DNA of 54,758 nt from Anaerolineae bacterium UTCFX2. Its GTDB lineage: Bacteria; Chloroflexota; Anaerolineae; Anaerolineales; UBA4823. How positions within the stretch are numbered: the first letter of the stretch is position 1; each line of letters starts with the position of its first letter. A model generated the notes under the pieces. The model saw only the letters and a program-made list of their open reading frames with translations. It was not told the origin of the DNA and ran no database searches. Location: assembly GCA_002050125.1 (NCBI GenBank), contig MWTA01000023.1:1-54758 (forward strand), in the 5' to 3' direction. The position numbers and the translations under genes are program-made. Positions 35,393 through 43,480 of this stretch are shown piece by piece.

Positions 35393-36379
35393 ATGACTTT
35401 TACAAAAGAATCCTTGCGAATCAACCCCGAACTGGAGACGGAGCGCATCGTCCAGGGCTTGCGCGAACAGGTGCATGAGGAAATGCGCCGGCGCGGCGGC
35501 GTGCTGGGCATCAGCGGCGGCGTCGATTCCTCGGTTGTGCTGGCGCTGTGCGTGCGCGCCTTTGGCGCCGAACGCGTGACCCCGGTCATGCTGCCCGAGA
35601 AGGACTCCGACCCCCAGAGCGAAATGCTCGCCCGGCAGGTCGCCGGTCATTTTGGGGTCGAACCAGTCCTCGAGATCATCACCCCGGTGCTGGACGGGTT
35701 TGGGTGCTACCCGCGCCGGGATGAAGCGATCCGCCGCATGTTCCCCGAGTACGACGCCAGCCTGGGCTATAAAGCGAAAATCGTCCTGCCGCAGAACCTG
35801 CTGGAAGACGATACGTTGAATTTCTTCTCGCTGACCATCGTCACGCCCGCCGGCGCAGAGAAAACCCGCCGCCTCCCAACCCGCGAGCTTTCCGAGATCG
35901 TCGCCGCCTCGAACTTCAAACAACGCACCCGCATGGCGATGCTCTATTACCACGCCGAACTGCGCAATTACGCCGTGATCGGCACCGCCAACAAAAACGA
36001 GCACGACCAGGGCTTTTTTGTCAAATATGGGGATGGCGGAGTGGACATCCAGCCCATTGCTCACCTTTTCAAAACCCAGGTCTATCAATTGGCTGAGTAT
36101 TTGGATGTGCCGCTCGAAATCCGCACCCGCCCGCCGACCACGGATACCTATAGCGCACCAACGACACAGCAGGAATTTTTCTTCCGCCTGCCGTTCGAGT
36201 TGATGGACATGCTCTGGTACGCCCAGGAACATGACATCGCCATTCCAGAAGTAGCCCGGGTGCTGCAAATCGACGCGGAGCAGGTCGAGCGCGCCTATAA
36301 GGACTTCACACGCAAACAGCGCACCACCGACTACTTGCGCCTGCCTCCGGTAATGCTGGATAACCCAGCCTCCCCGTAG
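35393..36379 (+). CDS. NAD-synthase-like ATP pyrophosphatase, possibly repurposed amide-forming enzyme
   Basis: The frame opens at TTG 35375, but ATG 35393 is preferred (GGAG upstream); the product is 328 residues. LGISGGVDSSVVLAL (Ser41-Ser46) is the PPi loop, and IGTANKNEHDQGFFVKYGDGGVDIQPIAHLFKTQV matches the ammonia-dependent NadE core. There is no glutaminase domain. After PTTDTYSAP the canonical 'tDE.eLG..Y' segment is replaced by TQQEFFFRLPFELMDMLW, so the substrate site differs from housekeeping NadE. It directly follows the glutamine-dependent amidotransferase. It may make NAD, but the divergence and location suggest another amidation in the glycan pathway. Confidence 0.75.
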   Translation: MTFTKESLRINPELETERIVQGLREQVHEEMRRRGGVLGISGGVDSSVVLALCVRAFGAERVTPVMLPEKDSDPQSEMLARQVAGHFGVEPVLEIITPVLDGFGCYPRRDEAIRRMFPEYDASLGYKAKIVLPQNLLEDDTLNFFSLTIVTPAGAEKTRRLPTRELSEIVAASNFKQRTRMAMLYYHAELRNYAVIGTANKNEHDQGFFVKYGDGGVDIQPIAHLFKTQVYQLAEYLDVPLEIRTRPPTTDTYSAPTTQQEFFFRLPFELMDMLWYAQEHDIAIPEVARVLQIDAEQVERAYKDFTRKQRTTDYLRLPPVMLDNPASP

Positions 36380-36441
36380 CACGTCATCCCGCCTCGGCGC
36401 CCCCTCAGGCAGCGAATTTTACCGCCGGATAGAAGCTAACC

Positions 36442-37818
36442 TTGATACAAACCTATATCGAACGTCACACCCGAACCTTGCTGATCGTCGTGCTGTTGAT
36501 TTCGGTGCTGCTGCGGTTGGCGGCAAGCATCTACCTGGGCGACCAGGTCGAATCGCTGCCGGGCACGAACGACCAGCTCTCTTACCACAACCTGGCGCTG
36601 AGGGTGCTGTTGGGGCACGGTTTTTCCTTTGGCGAACCCTGGTGGCCTCACACCGCCGCGAACGCTCCCACCGCCCATTGGAGTTTCTTATACACGTTCT
36701 ATCTCACGCTGGTCTATGCGCTTTTCGGTCCACACCCGCTGGCTGCGCGGCTGATCCAGGCGCTACTGGTGGGGGTTTTCCACCCTTATCTGATCTATCG
36801 CATCGGCAAGCGTTTGTTCGGCGCGCCGGTGGGTCTCTTTGCCGCCGCGCTCACTGCGATATACACCTATTTCATCTACTATTCGGCTGTATTGATGACC
36901 GAGCCGTTCTACATCCTGTGCGTCTTAGCCAGTCTGTGGGCGGCGATGCAACTGGGCGACCACTTTTCAGCCCGGCTGGACCAAAAGCCCGCATCCGGTT
37001 CGTTTGGGGCGAAATGCGTATTTCTGGGTTTGTCGCTCGCGGCTGCGGTGCTCTTGCGGCAGTTGTTCTTGCTCTTCATTCCCATCCTCTTCGTCTGGTT
37101 GTGGCTGGCTAACCGCCGGCGGATCAATCGGGAGTTGGTCGCCGCGGCGCTCGTGTCCGGGGCGCTGGTAGCCGCGCTGATCCTGCCCTTTACGCTCTAC
37201 AACCGCAGCCGGTTCGAGACATTTGTGCTGCTCAATACCAATTCGGGTTACGTTTTGTTCTGGGCAAATCATCCGATCTACGGCACGCACTTTATCCCCA
37301 TCTTGCCGCCCGAAATGGGCAGCTATCAGGACCTGATCCCAAAGGATCTGCTCGGGCTGGATGAGGCTGCTCTCGACCAGGCGCTGATGAAGCGCGGGGT
37401 TCAGATCATCGTAGATGATCCGCGGCGGTACATCCTGCTTTCGATCAGCCGCATACCGGCATTCTTCATGTTCTGGCCCTCGCGCGATTCGGAATTGATC
37501 AGCAACATCAGCCGGGTAGGCGGCTTTGGATTGTTCATGCCCTTTATGTTGTATGGGCTGGTTCGCAGTTTTTTCCCCCGCCGCCCCGCGCCGCCTCTAT
37601 CCCTGGATTCGCCGGTTTTACTTGTCTATGTCTTTATCCTGTTCTACACCCTCATCCATCTCCTTACCTGGGCGCTGGTCCGCTACCGCCTGCCGGTGGA
37701 CGCTTTGCTGCTGGTCTTCGCCGGGCTGGCGTTATTCGACCTGGCAGCGTGGATAGACAAAAGACTCAGTCGATCTCCAAAGAACCGGCAGCCTGAAGCC
37801 AGCGTCGGGCTTTCTTAG
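36442..37818 (+). CDS. Multi-span membrane glycosyltransferase-like protein (PMT/ArnT superfamily)
   Basis: This 458-residue protein appears to start at TTG 36442; an in-frame stop lies four codons upstream and no ATG is near. It has about ten to eleven spans. The first external loop has GTNDQLSYHNLALRVLLGHGFSF, the ND..Y..lA..ll.G pattern of PMT_2 enzymes with Asp as likely base, and a later PHPLAARLIQALLVG segment typical of the family. It would use a polyprenyl-phosphate sugar on the outside of the membrane. A gap of 194 bases follows, and the next gene seems to have its own promoter. Confidence 0.75.
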   Translation: MIQTYIERHTRTLLIVVLLISVLLRLAASIYLGDQVESLPGTNDQLSYHNLALRVLLGHGFSFGEPWWPHTAANAPTAHWSFLYTFYLTLVYALFGPHPLAARLIQALLVGVFHPYLIYRIGKRLFGAPVGLFAAALTAIYTYFIYYSAVLMTEPFYILCVLASLWAAMQLGDHFSARLDQKPASGSFGAKCVFLGLSLAAAVLLRQLFLLFIPILFVWLWLANRRRINRELVAAALVSGALVAALILPFTLYNRSRFETFVLLNTNSGYVLFWANHPIYGTHFIPILPPEMGSYQDLIPKDLLGLDEAALDQALMKRGVQIIVDDPRRYILLSISRIPAFFMFWPSRDSELISNISRVGGFGLFMPFMLYGLVRSFFPRRPAPPLSLDSPVLLVYVFILFYTLIHLLTWALVRYRLPVDALLLVFAGLALFDLAAWIDKRLSRSPKNRQPEASVGLS

Positions 37819-37932
37819 AACGTTCAGCCAACCCGCTAAAGCCTCAGCCGCTTGAACTTTCGCCTCTGCGACCAGATTCTACCAATTATGAGACAAAGAG
37901 TAAAAAATTAATCCAGCGCTGCAATAAAATGA

Positions 37933-37938
37933 TAAGAT
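37933..37938 (+). promoter_or_regulatory. Candidate extended -10 promoter for the 38.0-45.2 kb gene group
   Basis: TAAGAT is preceded by TGA, giving the extended -10 form TG-N-TAAGAT, in an AT-rich 194-base gap between two plus-strand genes. A poor -35 (TTAATC, 19 bases upstream) is present. It would start a transcript about 70 bases before the ATG at 38013. Confidence 0.4.
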
Positions 37939-38012
37939 AGATATGGGCGATATCTCTTATTCAATGAGCGGTTTAAGACCTTCATTTCAAGGCAGACGAA
38001 CTTTACAGAGAC

Positions 38013-39227
38013 ATGAAGCTCTTATTTGTTGTACCGTACACACCAACGTTGATCCGCACCCGCCCATACAACCTGCTGCGTGCGCTCGCCAGGCGCGGAA
38101 ACCGGCTGACGTTGCTCACGCTGTGGACGGAACCCGCCGAATTGGAGAGCGCCGAACAGCTAAGAAGCGAGCTCGAAGCCGTTCACGCCCTCCCCATGCC
38201 AGCCTGGCAGTCGCTGGCTAACAGTCTGCGCGCCCTGCCAACCCCCGAACCGCTCCAAGCCTGGTATAGCTGGCAGCCGCGCCTGGCGAACCGGATGACC
38301 GCCCTCGTCGAGAGCGCGCGTGCGAGCGACCCGTTCGACGCCGTCCATGTGGAGCATCTGCGCGGGGCAAAGTATGCCCTGCATCTGCGCTCAAAATCGC
38401 CTGCCAAGCCTGCTCTGGTGTGGGACAGCGTCGACAGCATTGCGCTGCTTTTCAAGCAATCCTCCGCGCAAAGTTCCAAACGTTTCAACCGCTGGCTGGC
38501 TCAATTTGAGTTGAAGCGCACCGAAAGGCTGGAAGCCCGTATGATGCGGCGTTTCGAGCGCATATTGGTCACTTCCCAAAAAGACCGCGCCGCATTTCTG
38601 GCTTACTCCACGCCCCACCAACCAGCCGCCAATGTGACCGTGCTCCAAAACGGCGTGGATTTGGAGTACTTTCACCCGGACGCCAGCCTGCCCCGTCAGG
38701 AGGATGCGCTCGTGGTGAGCGGTAAGATGAGCTACCATGCCAACATCACCATGGTGCTGTATCTCTATCAGAAGATTATGCCGCTTATCTGGCAGCAGCG
38801 TCCCGGCGCTAAGCTGTGGGTGGTGGGAAAGGACCCCAGCGCCGAGATTCTGGCTATCGCCAGCCATCCGAACGTTCAAGTGACCGGAACGGTCTCCGAC
38901 ATCCGTCCATTTCTATGCGGCGCCTCGATTGCCCTGGCGCCCCTGGTTTATGGAGCAGGTTCGCAATACAAGGTCATCGAGGCGATGGCTTGCGGAACGC
39001 CGGTGATCGCCAGCCGCCTGGCTGCCGAGGCGTTCTCCGCCGAAGAGGACTGCGAAATCATCGTCGCTCAGGAGCCAGCCGAATTCGCTGAAAAAGCACT
39101 CCACCTTCTCGCCAACCCCAACCTGCGCCAGGCTATTGGCACAGCCGGTCGTCAATATGTAGAAAGGCGCCACGATTGGAACCAACTTGCGGCACAGTTA
39201 GAAGAGGTGTACCGTGATACCCGCTAA
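38013..39227 (+). CDS. Family 4 glycosyltransferase, PEP-CTERM/EpsH-locus type
   Basis: The product has 404 residues. MKLLFVVPYTPTLIRTRPYNLLRALARRGNRLTLL cut here into its motif parts, the RTRPYNLL loop and then VVSGKMSYHANITMVLYLY, VGKDPS, VTGTVSDIRPFL and LAPLVYGAGSQYKVIEAMACGTPVI, mark a GT-B enzyme of the same branch as 27671-28870. It heads a group (38.0-40.7 kb) whose second gene is the initiating phosphotransferase, overlapped by 14 bases. Confidence 0.87.
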   Translation: MKLLFVVPYTPTLIRTRPYNLLRALARRGNRLTLLTLWTEPAELESAEQLRSELEAVHALPMPAWQSLANSLRALPTPEPLQAWYSWQPRLANRMTALVESARASDPFDAVHVEHLRGAKYALHLRSKSPAKPALVWDSVDSIALLFKQSSAQSSKRFNRWLAQFELKRTERLEARMMRRFERILVTSQKDRAAFLAYSTPHQPAANVTVLQNGVDLEYFHPDASLPRQEDALVVSGKMSYHANITMVLYLYQKIMPLIWQQRPGAKLWVVGKDPSAEILAIASHPNVQVTGTVSDIRPFLCGASIALAPLVYGAGSQYKVIEAMACGTPVIASRLAAEAFSAEEDCEIIVAQEPAEFAEKALHLLANPNLRQAIGTAGRQYVERRHDWNQLAAQLEEVYRDTR

Positions 39228-40725
39228 AACCCCCCTACCTTTTGTAGCCAAAGACAGCCTGACCGCTCATGGAGATATCTTGAAAACCCGAGTTTCGCTC
39301 AAAGCCCAGTTCGCGATCTATTCCATCGCCTTGATGGCGCTGGATGTTGCCATGATCGGTTTGAGCTTTCGCCTGTCCTATTTCATCCGTTTTGAGCTCA
39401 GTCTGCCTATCTTTCGGATTGATATCATCCCCGATCTTACATATTACGAGCGCCTCACTCCGTTGATCGTCGTTTTATGGCTGGTGGTCTTCCGCGTTGC
39501 CGGTCTTTACAGCAAAGAAAACCTGCTCGGCGGTCCAGAAGAATATGCGATCGTGTTCCGCGCCAGCACAATCTCGATGCTTTTGGTGATCGTTTTCGGC
39601 TTTCTTCAGCCGATCTTCATCATCGCCCGCGGCTGGCTTTTGATGGCTTGGCTGCTTTCGTTCTTCATGATTTCGCTTGGGCGGTTTCTGTTGCGGCGGG
39701 TGATCTACCAGCTTCGGCGCTTCGGTTATTTCGTCTCACGCGCTATCATCATCGGCGCAAACGAAGAAGGGTTGATGCTCGCCAGGCAGCTCTCCGACTG
39801 GCGGCACTCGGGACTACAGATCCTGGGGTTCATCGACAAGAAATACCTCCCCTTCGAGATACCCCTCGAAGGCGTGCAGGTGTTGGGCAACATGGAGCAC
39901 CTCGATCAAATCATCAAAGAATACGCGGTGGATGAGTTGATCCTGGCGAGCAGCTCGATCTCCTCGCGCGATAAGTTGTTGGATATCTTTCAGAAATACG
40001 GGGTTTCCGACGAGGTCAATATCCGCATGTCATCCGGCTTGTATGAGATCATCACCACCGGTCTCAAGGTGCGCGAATTTGCCTTCGTACCGCTGGTCGG
40101 CGTGAATAAGGTCCGCCTGACCGGGTTCGATAACCTGCTCAAGGTCCTGCTGGACTACTGTCTGACCATCCCCGCGCTGATCGTCCTTTCCCCCTTTTTC
40201 CTGCTGATCGCAATTGTCATCAAGCTCGATTCACCGGGTCCGGTGTTTCACCGGCGCCGGGTCATGGGGGTCAACAACCGCCAATTCTGCGCCTTCAAGT
40301 TTCGCACCATGAGCATCGATGGCGATGAAATCCTGGCGAATTCGCCCGAGCTGCAAGATGAACTGGCAGAGAAATATAAACTCAAGGATGACCCGCGCAT
40401 CACCCGTTTTGGTCATTTTCTGCGCAAATACAGCGTAGACGAACTTCCCCAACTGTTCAACGTCGTTCGCTCTGAAATGTCCCTCGTGGGACCGCGTATT
40501 ATTCATCCAGACGAGATGAAAGAATACCAGCGCTGGGGGCTCAACCTGCTTACCGTCCGCCCCGGCATTACCGGGCTCTGGCAGGTGAGCGGAAGAGCGG
40601 ACCTGACCTATCAGGAACGCATCCGGCTGGACATGCATTACATCCGCAATTGGAGCATCTGGCTAGATTTTCAGCTTCTCTGGCGGACGATCCCGGTGGT
40701 TATCTTTGGCCGCGGGGCTTACTAG
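39214..40725 (+). CDS. Undecaprenyl-phosphate sugar phosphotransferase (WbaP/PHPT family)
   Basis: The product has 503 residues, starting at GTG 39214 with GAGG about 8 bases upstream; it overlaps the previous gene by 14 bases. Four N-terminal spans, a CoA-binding-like Rossmann domain (IIIGANEEGLMLARQL), a fifth span (PALIVLSPFFLLIAIVIKL) and the C-terminal catalytic domain (GPVFHRRRVMG, FKFRTM, KYSVDELPQLFNVVRSEMSLVGPR, RPGITGLWQVSGR) match polyisoprenyl-phosphate hexose-1-phosphate transferases. It transfers a sugar phosphate from a nucleotide sugar to undecaprenyl phosphate, the first step of glycan assembly. Glucose or galactose is usual, but the sugar is not defined here. Confidence 0.92.
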   Translation: MIPAKTPLPFVAKDSLTAHGDILKTRVSLKAQFAIYSIALMALDVAMIGLSFRLSYFIRFELSLPIFRIDIIPDLTYYERLTPLIVVLWLVVFRVAGLYSKENLLGGPEEYAIVFRASTISMLLVIVFGFLQPIFIIARGWLLMAWLLSFFMISLGRFLLRRVIYQLRRFGYFVSRAIIIGANEEGLMLARQLSDWRHSGLQILGFIDKKYLPFEIPLEGVQVLGNMEHLDQIIKEYAVDELILASSSISSRDKLLDIFQKYGVSDEVNIRMSSGLYEIITTGLKVREFAFVPLVGVNKVRLTGFDNLLKVLLDYCLTIPALIVLSPFFLLIAIVIKLDSPGPVFHRRRVMGVNNRQFCAFKFRTMSIDGDEILANSPELQDELAEKYKLKDDPRITRFGHFLRKYSVDELPQLFNVVRSEMSLVGPRIIHPDEMKEYQRWGLNLLTVRPGITGLWQVSGRADLTYQERIRLDMHYIRNWSIWLDFQLLWRTIPVVIFGRGAY

Positions 40726-40743
40726 AGGCGAGCTTAATCACCA

Positions 40744-41721
40744 ATGATCATCACTCAAACACCTTTGCGCGTCAGTTTGCTGGGCGGTGGAACCGACTTC
40801 CCTTCATTCATCAGGGAAGAAGGCGGCGGCAACGTCTTAAGCACCGCCATTGATAAATATATTTTCGTAACCATCAGAAAACGTTTTGACGACAACATCC
40901 GCCTGGGCTACACGCGCACAGAAATTGTGGAAAATATCGATGAGTTGCAGCACGACCTCATCCGCGAAGCCTTCCGCATGACGGGCTTGCACACGGGCAT
41001 CGAGCTGACAACCATCGGCGATCTACCCGCCGGCGCCGGGCTGGGCTCTTCCAGCGCGGTCACCGTGGGTTCGCTGTACGCCATGTACACCTACCTGGGT
41101 AAAATCGTTCCCGCCGAATTGCTCGCCAAAGAAGCCTGCGCAATTGAAATCGATGTCTTGAACAAACCGATTGGCATCCAAGATCAGTACATCTGTGCTT
41201 TGGGCGGGTTGCGGTTTATCGAGTTTCATCCGGATGGGAAAGTCCTGCACGAGCGGATCAACCTGGAGCCGCGCCTGCAGCAGCGCCTCAACGAGAGCCT
41301 GCTGTTGTTCTATACGGGCGTGACCCGCCAGGCTGAGACGATCCTGGGTGAACAGAAGGACCACATCAGGCAAAGCCGCCTCCTGCTGAACGAGATCAAA
41401 CACATGGCTTGCGCTGCCAAAGAAGAGCTGCTGGCTGGCAACCTGGACGTGATTGGTCAGTTGCTGCATGAAAGCTGGAAGTTGAAGAAACAACTCGCCA
41501 GCCGGATCAGCAACCCCACCATCGACGCCATCTACGAGACAGCTCTCAAAGCGGGGGCGCTTGGGGGGAAAATCAGCGGCGCGGGCGGCGGCGGTTTCTT
41601 ACTCATCTATTGTCCGTTTGAGAAGCGCGAACAGGTGCGCGACGCGCTCTTACCCCTCAAAGAAGTTCACTTCAACCTCGAGAACGACGGCTCCAAAGTG
41701 ATTTTTAACATCCGCAGGTAA
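40744..41721 (+). CDS. hddA: GHMP sugar kinase, heptose-7-phosphate kinase-like
   Basis: The product has 325 residues. [21 protein letters not shown] is the N-terminal signature of HddA/FKP-type GHMP kinases, [15 protein letters not shown] (about 94-109) is the ATP-binding motif, and [17 protein letters not shown] is motif 3. The closest function I know is D-glycero-alpha-D-manno-heptose-7-phosphate kinase, first ATP step toward GDP-heptose. Together with the GmhB-like phosphatase at 42857 this suggests an activated heptose, but other GHMP sugar-1-kinases look alike. The heptose isomerase and nucleotidyltransferase are not in the window. Confidence 0.75.
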   Translation: MIITQTPLRVSLLGGGTDFPSFIREEGGGNVLSTAIDKYIFVTIRKRFDDNIRLGYTRTEIVENIDELQHDLIREAFRMTGLHTGIELTTIGDLPAGAGLGSSSAVTVGSLYAMYTYLGKIVPAELLAKEACAIEIDVLNKPIGIQDQYICALGGLRFIEFHPDGKVLHERINLEPRLQQRLNESLLLFYTGVTRQAETILGEQKDHIRQSRLLLNEIKHMACAAKEELLAGNLDVIGQLLHESWKLKKQLASRISNPTIDAIYETALKAGALGGKISGAGGGGFLLIYCPFEKREQVRDALLPLKEVHFNLENDGSKVIFNIRR

Positions 41722-41788
41722 TTGCTCCGTCGGGATCAACCGCCGCGGCTATCCGCGACCCAATTTCAGCAAATAGGGAAACCAATCG

Positions 41789-42766
41789 ATGCAAATTCTA
41801 TTGACCGGGGGAGCTGGCTACATCGGCTCCATTGTTGCTGAACAACTCATCGAGCGCAGCCATGAAGTGACCGTCTTAGATAACCTCTTCCAGGGTCACA
41901 AAGCCGCCGTGCACCCACAGGCGCGCTTCGTTCAGGCAGACCTCAAGGACCGCGCGGCGCTGCATAAGCTCTTCTCCGAGACCTCAATCGAAGCGGTCAT
42001 GCATTTCGCCTCATATACTCTGGTGGGCGAGTCGGTCGAGCAGCCGCTTAAATACATTGGCGACAACGTGACGAATGGGATCAACCTGCTTCAGGAAGCC
42101 ATGACGCACGGCGTAAGAAAATTTATTCTGTCCTCCACCGCCAACCTGTTCGAACGCCCGCTAAAGCTGCCGATCGATGAAGAAGAGCAAATCATCCCCG
42201 GAAGCCCATACGGCGAGGGCAAATACCTCCTCGAACGCATCCTGGGCTGGCTGGATAAAACCAGCGGGATGCGCTACGCCTGCCTGCGCTATTTCAATGC
42301 GGCTGGCGCCAGTCAGCGATATGGCGAAGATCACGATCCCGAAACCCATCTTACCCCACTGGTGTTGAAAGTGGCATTGGGCAAGCTGCCCGAAATCCGC
42401 ATCTTTGGGAGCGATTATCCAACGCCGGATGGGACGTGCGTGCGCGATTACATTCACGTGCTGGATCTGGCTCAGGCGCACATTCTGGCGCTGGAGGCGC
42501 TCGAGCGCGGCAGCCGCACCTACAACCTGGGGAATGGGCAGGGCTTCAGCGTGCGCGAGGTGATCGAGACCGCCCGGCAGATAACCGGCAAGTCGATCCC
42601 CGAAGTTGTACAAGACCGCCGCCCGGGGGACCCGGCAATCCTGATCGCCAGTTCGGAGCGCATCCGCGCCGAGCTTGGCTGGCAGCCAAAATTCCCCCGC
42701 CTGGATGACATCATCCAGAGTGCCTGGGATTGGCACCAGCGCAACCCGGATGGTTATTCAGACTAA
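41789..42766 (+). CDS. galE: NAD-dependent sugar epimerase, GalE-like
   Basis: The product has 325 residues, an extended [11 protein letters not shown] (from residue 7) is the dinucleotide loop, LSSTANLF holds the catalytic Ser/Thr region, and Tyr141-x-x-x-Lys145 (YGEGK) is the active pair. [18 protein letters not shown] and the C-terminal ELGWQPKF are typical of UDP-glucose/UDP-N-acetylglucosamine 4-epimerases. The catalytic block reads SPYGEGK rather than the common NPYGxTK, so substrate preference may differ. It sits between the two heptose-type genes and should supply an epimerised nucleotide sugar. Confidence 0.85.
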   Translation: MQILLTGGAGYIGSIVAEQLIERSHEVTVLDNLFQGHKAAVHPQARFVQADLKDRAALHKLFSETSIEAVMHFASYTLVGESVEQPLKYIGDNVTNGINLLQEAMTHGVRKFILSSTANLFERPLKLPIDEEEQIIPGSPYGEGKYLLERILGWLDKTSGMRYACLRYFNAAGASQRYGEDHDPETHLTPLVLKVALGKLPEIRIFGSDYPTPDGTCVRDYIHVLDLAQAHILALEALERGSRTYNLGNGQGFSVREVIETARQITGKSIPEVVQDRRPGDPAILIASSERIRAELGWQPKFPRLDDIIQSAWDWHQRNPDGYSD

Positions 42767-42817
42767 GCCCCTAAATTAAGAACTATTTATTCTGCTAAAA
42801 AGTCGATATGTTGGTCT

Positions 42818-42823
42818 TATAAT
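42818..42823 (+). promoter_or_regulatory. Candidate -10 box before the GmhB-like gene
   Basis: A perfect TATAAT lies in the AT-rich 90-base gap between the epimerase and phosphatase genes, 34 bases before ATG 42857. No clear -35 at correct spacing was found. It may be an internal promoter for the phosphatase and BY-kinase genes. Confidence 0.35.
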
Positions 42824-42856
42824 TGTATAGGACAGCTATTGGCTTTTGGGGCTGGA

Positions 42857-43474
42857 ATGATGAACCGAGCAATTTTCCTGGACCGCGATGGCGTGATCAA
42901 CACCATGGTATACAACCCCGAATTCGGTCTGGTTGATTCGCCCGCAAACCCGGATGAATTTCATCTTCTGCCGGATGCGGCGGCTGCAATCCGAGTTTTT
43001 AAAGAATTGGGATTCCTGACGGTGGTGATCTCTAATCAACCCGGGGTCGCCAAAGGAAAATTTTCCCGGACCCTGCTGCAAGCCATGACCGAAAAGATGC
43101 TCGCCTGTCTGGGTCAGCAAGGCGCGTTTATAGATCGCGTTTATTACTGTCTGCATCATCCTGAGGGCGTCGTGGAAGAATATCGGGAAGTTTGTGATTG
43201 CCGCAAACCAAAACCGGGTTTACTGTTTCAAGCCGCAGAAGAGCTCGATATCGATCTAAGCCAAAGCTTCTTCATCGGCGATGGGATCACCGATGTCTTG
43301 GCTGGACAGGCAGCCGGAACACGCACCCTGTTGATTTATCCCAGCAGCCGTAGTTACATTTTCCCGGAGCTGGACAAACACAACGCAAAACCCGACTACA
43401 TTGTGAATGATATTTGGGACGCCGCACAAACGATCCAGGCTTCGGAAGCCTCTAAAAATCTGGAGAGAGGTTAG
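42857..43474 (+). CDS. gmhB: HAD phosphatase, D,D-heptose-1,7-bisphosphate phosphatase-like (GmhB)
   Basis: The frame opens at TTG 42839, but the ATG at 42857 (or the next codon, 42860) is preferred, giving 206 residues. FLDRDGVIN provides the HAD nucleophile and acid (Asp9, Asp11). The Cys/His zinc loop YYCLHHPEGV...VCDCRKPKPG and FFIGDGITDVLAG are specific to the GmhB/HisB-N group. GmhB removes the 7-phosphate of heptose-1,7-bisphosphate, matching the kinase at 40744. It ends 6 bases before the BY-kinase gene. Confidence 0.82.
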   Translation: MMNRAIFLDRDGVINTMVYNPEFGLVDSPANPDEFHLLPDAAAAIRVFKELGFLTVVISNQPGVAKGKFSRTLLQAMTEKMLACLGQQGAFIDRVYYCLHHPEGVVEEYREVCDCRKPKPGLLFQAAEELDIDLSQSFFIGDGITDVLAGQAAGTRTLLIYPSSRSYIFPELDKHNAKPDYIVNDIWDAAQTIQASEASKNLERG

Positions 43475-43480
43475 ATTTTT

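Noticed and set aside
34759..35478. Plus-strand open frame of 239 codons
   Set aside because: Other frame of the glutamine-dependent amidotransferase and the NadE-like gene; Pro/Arg/Gly-rich without motifs.
35276..36382. Long minus-strand open frame of 368 codons
   Set aside because: It lies antisense to the NAD-synthase-like gene, shows no family motif and has low-complexity, Asp/His-rich composition typical of reversed GC-rich coding sequence.
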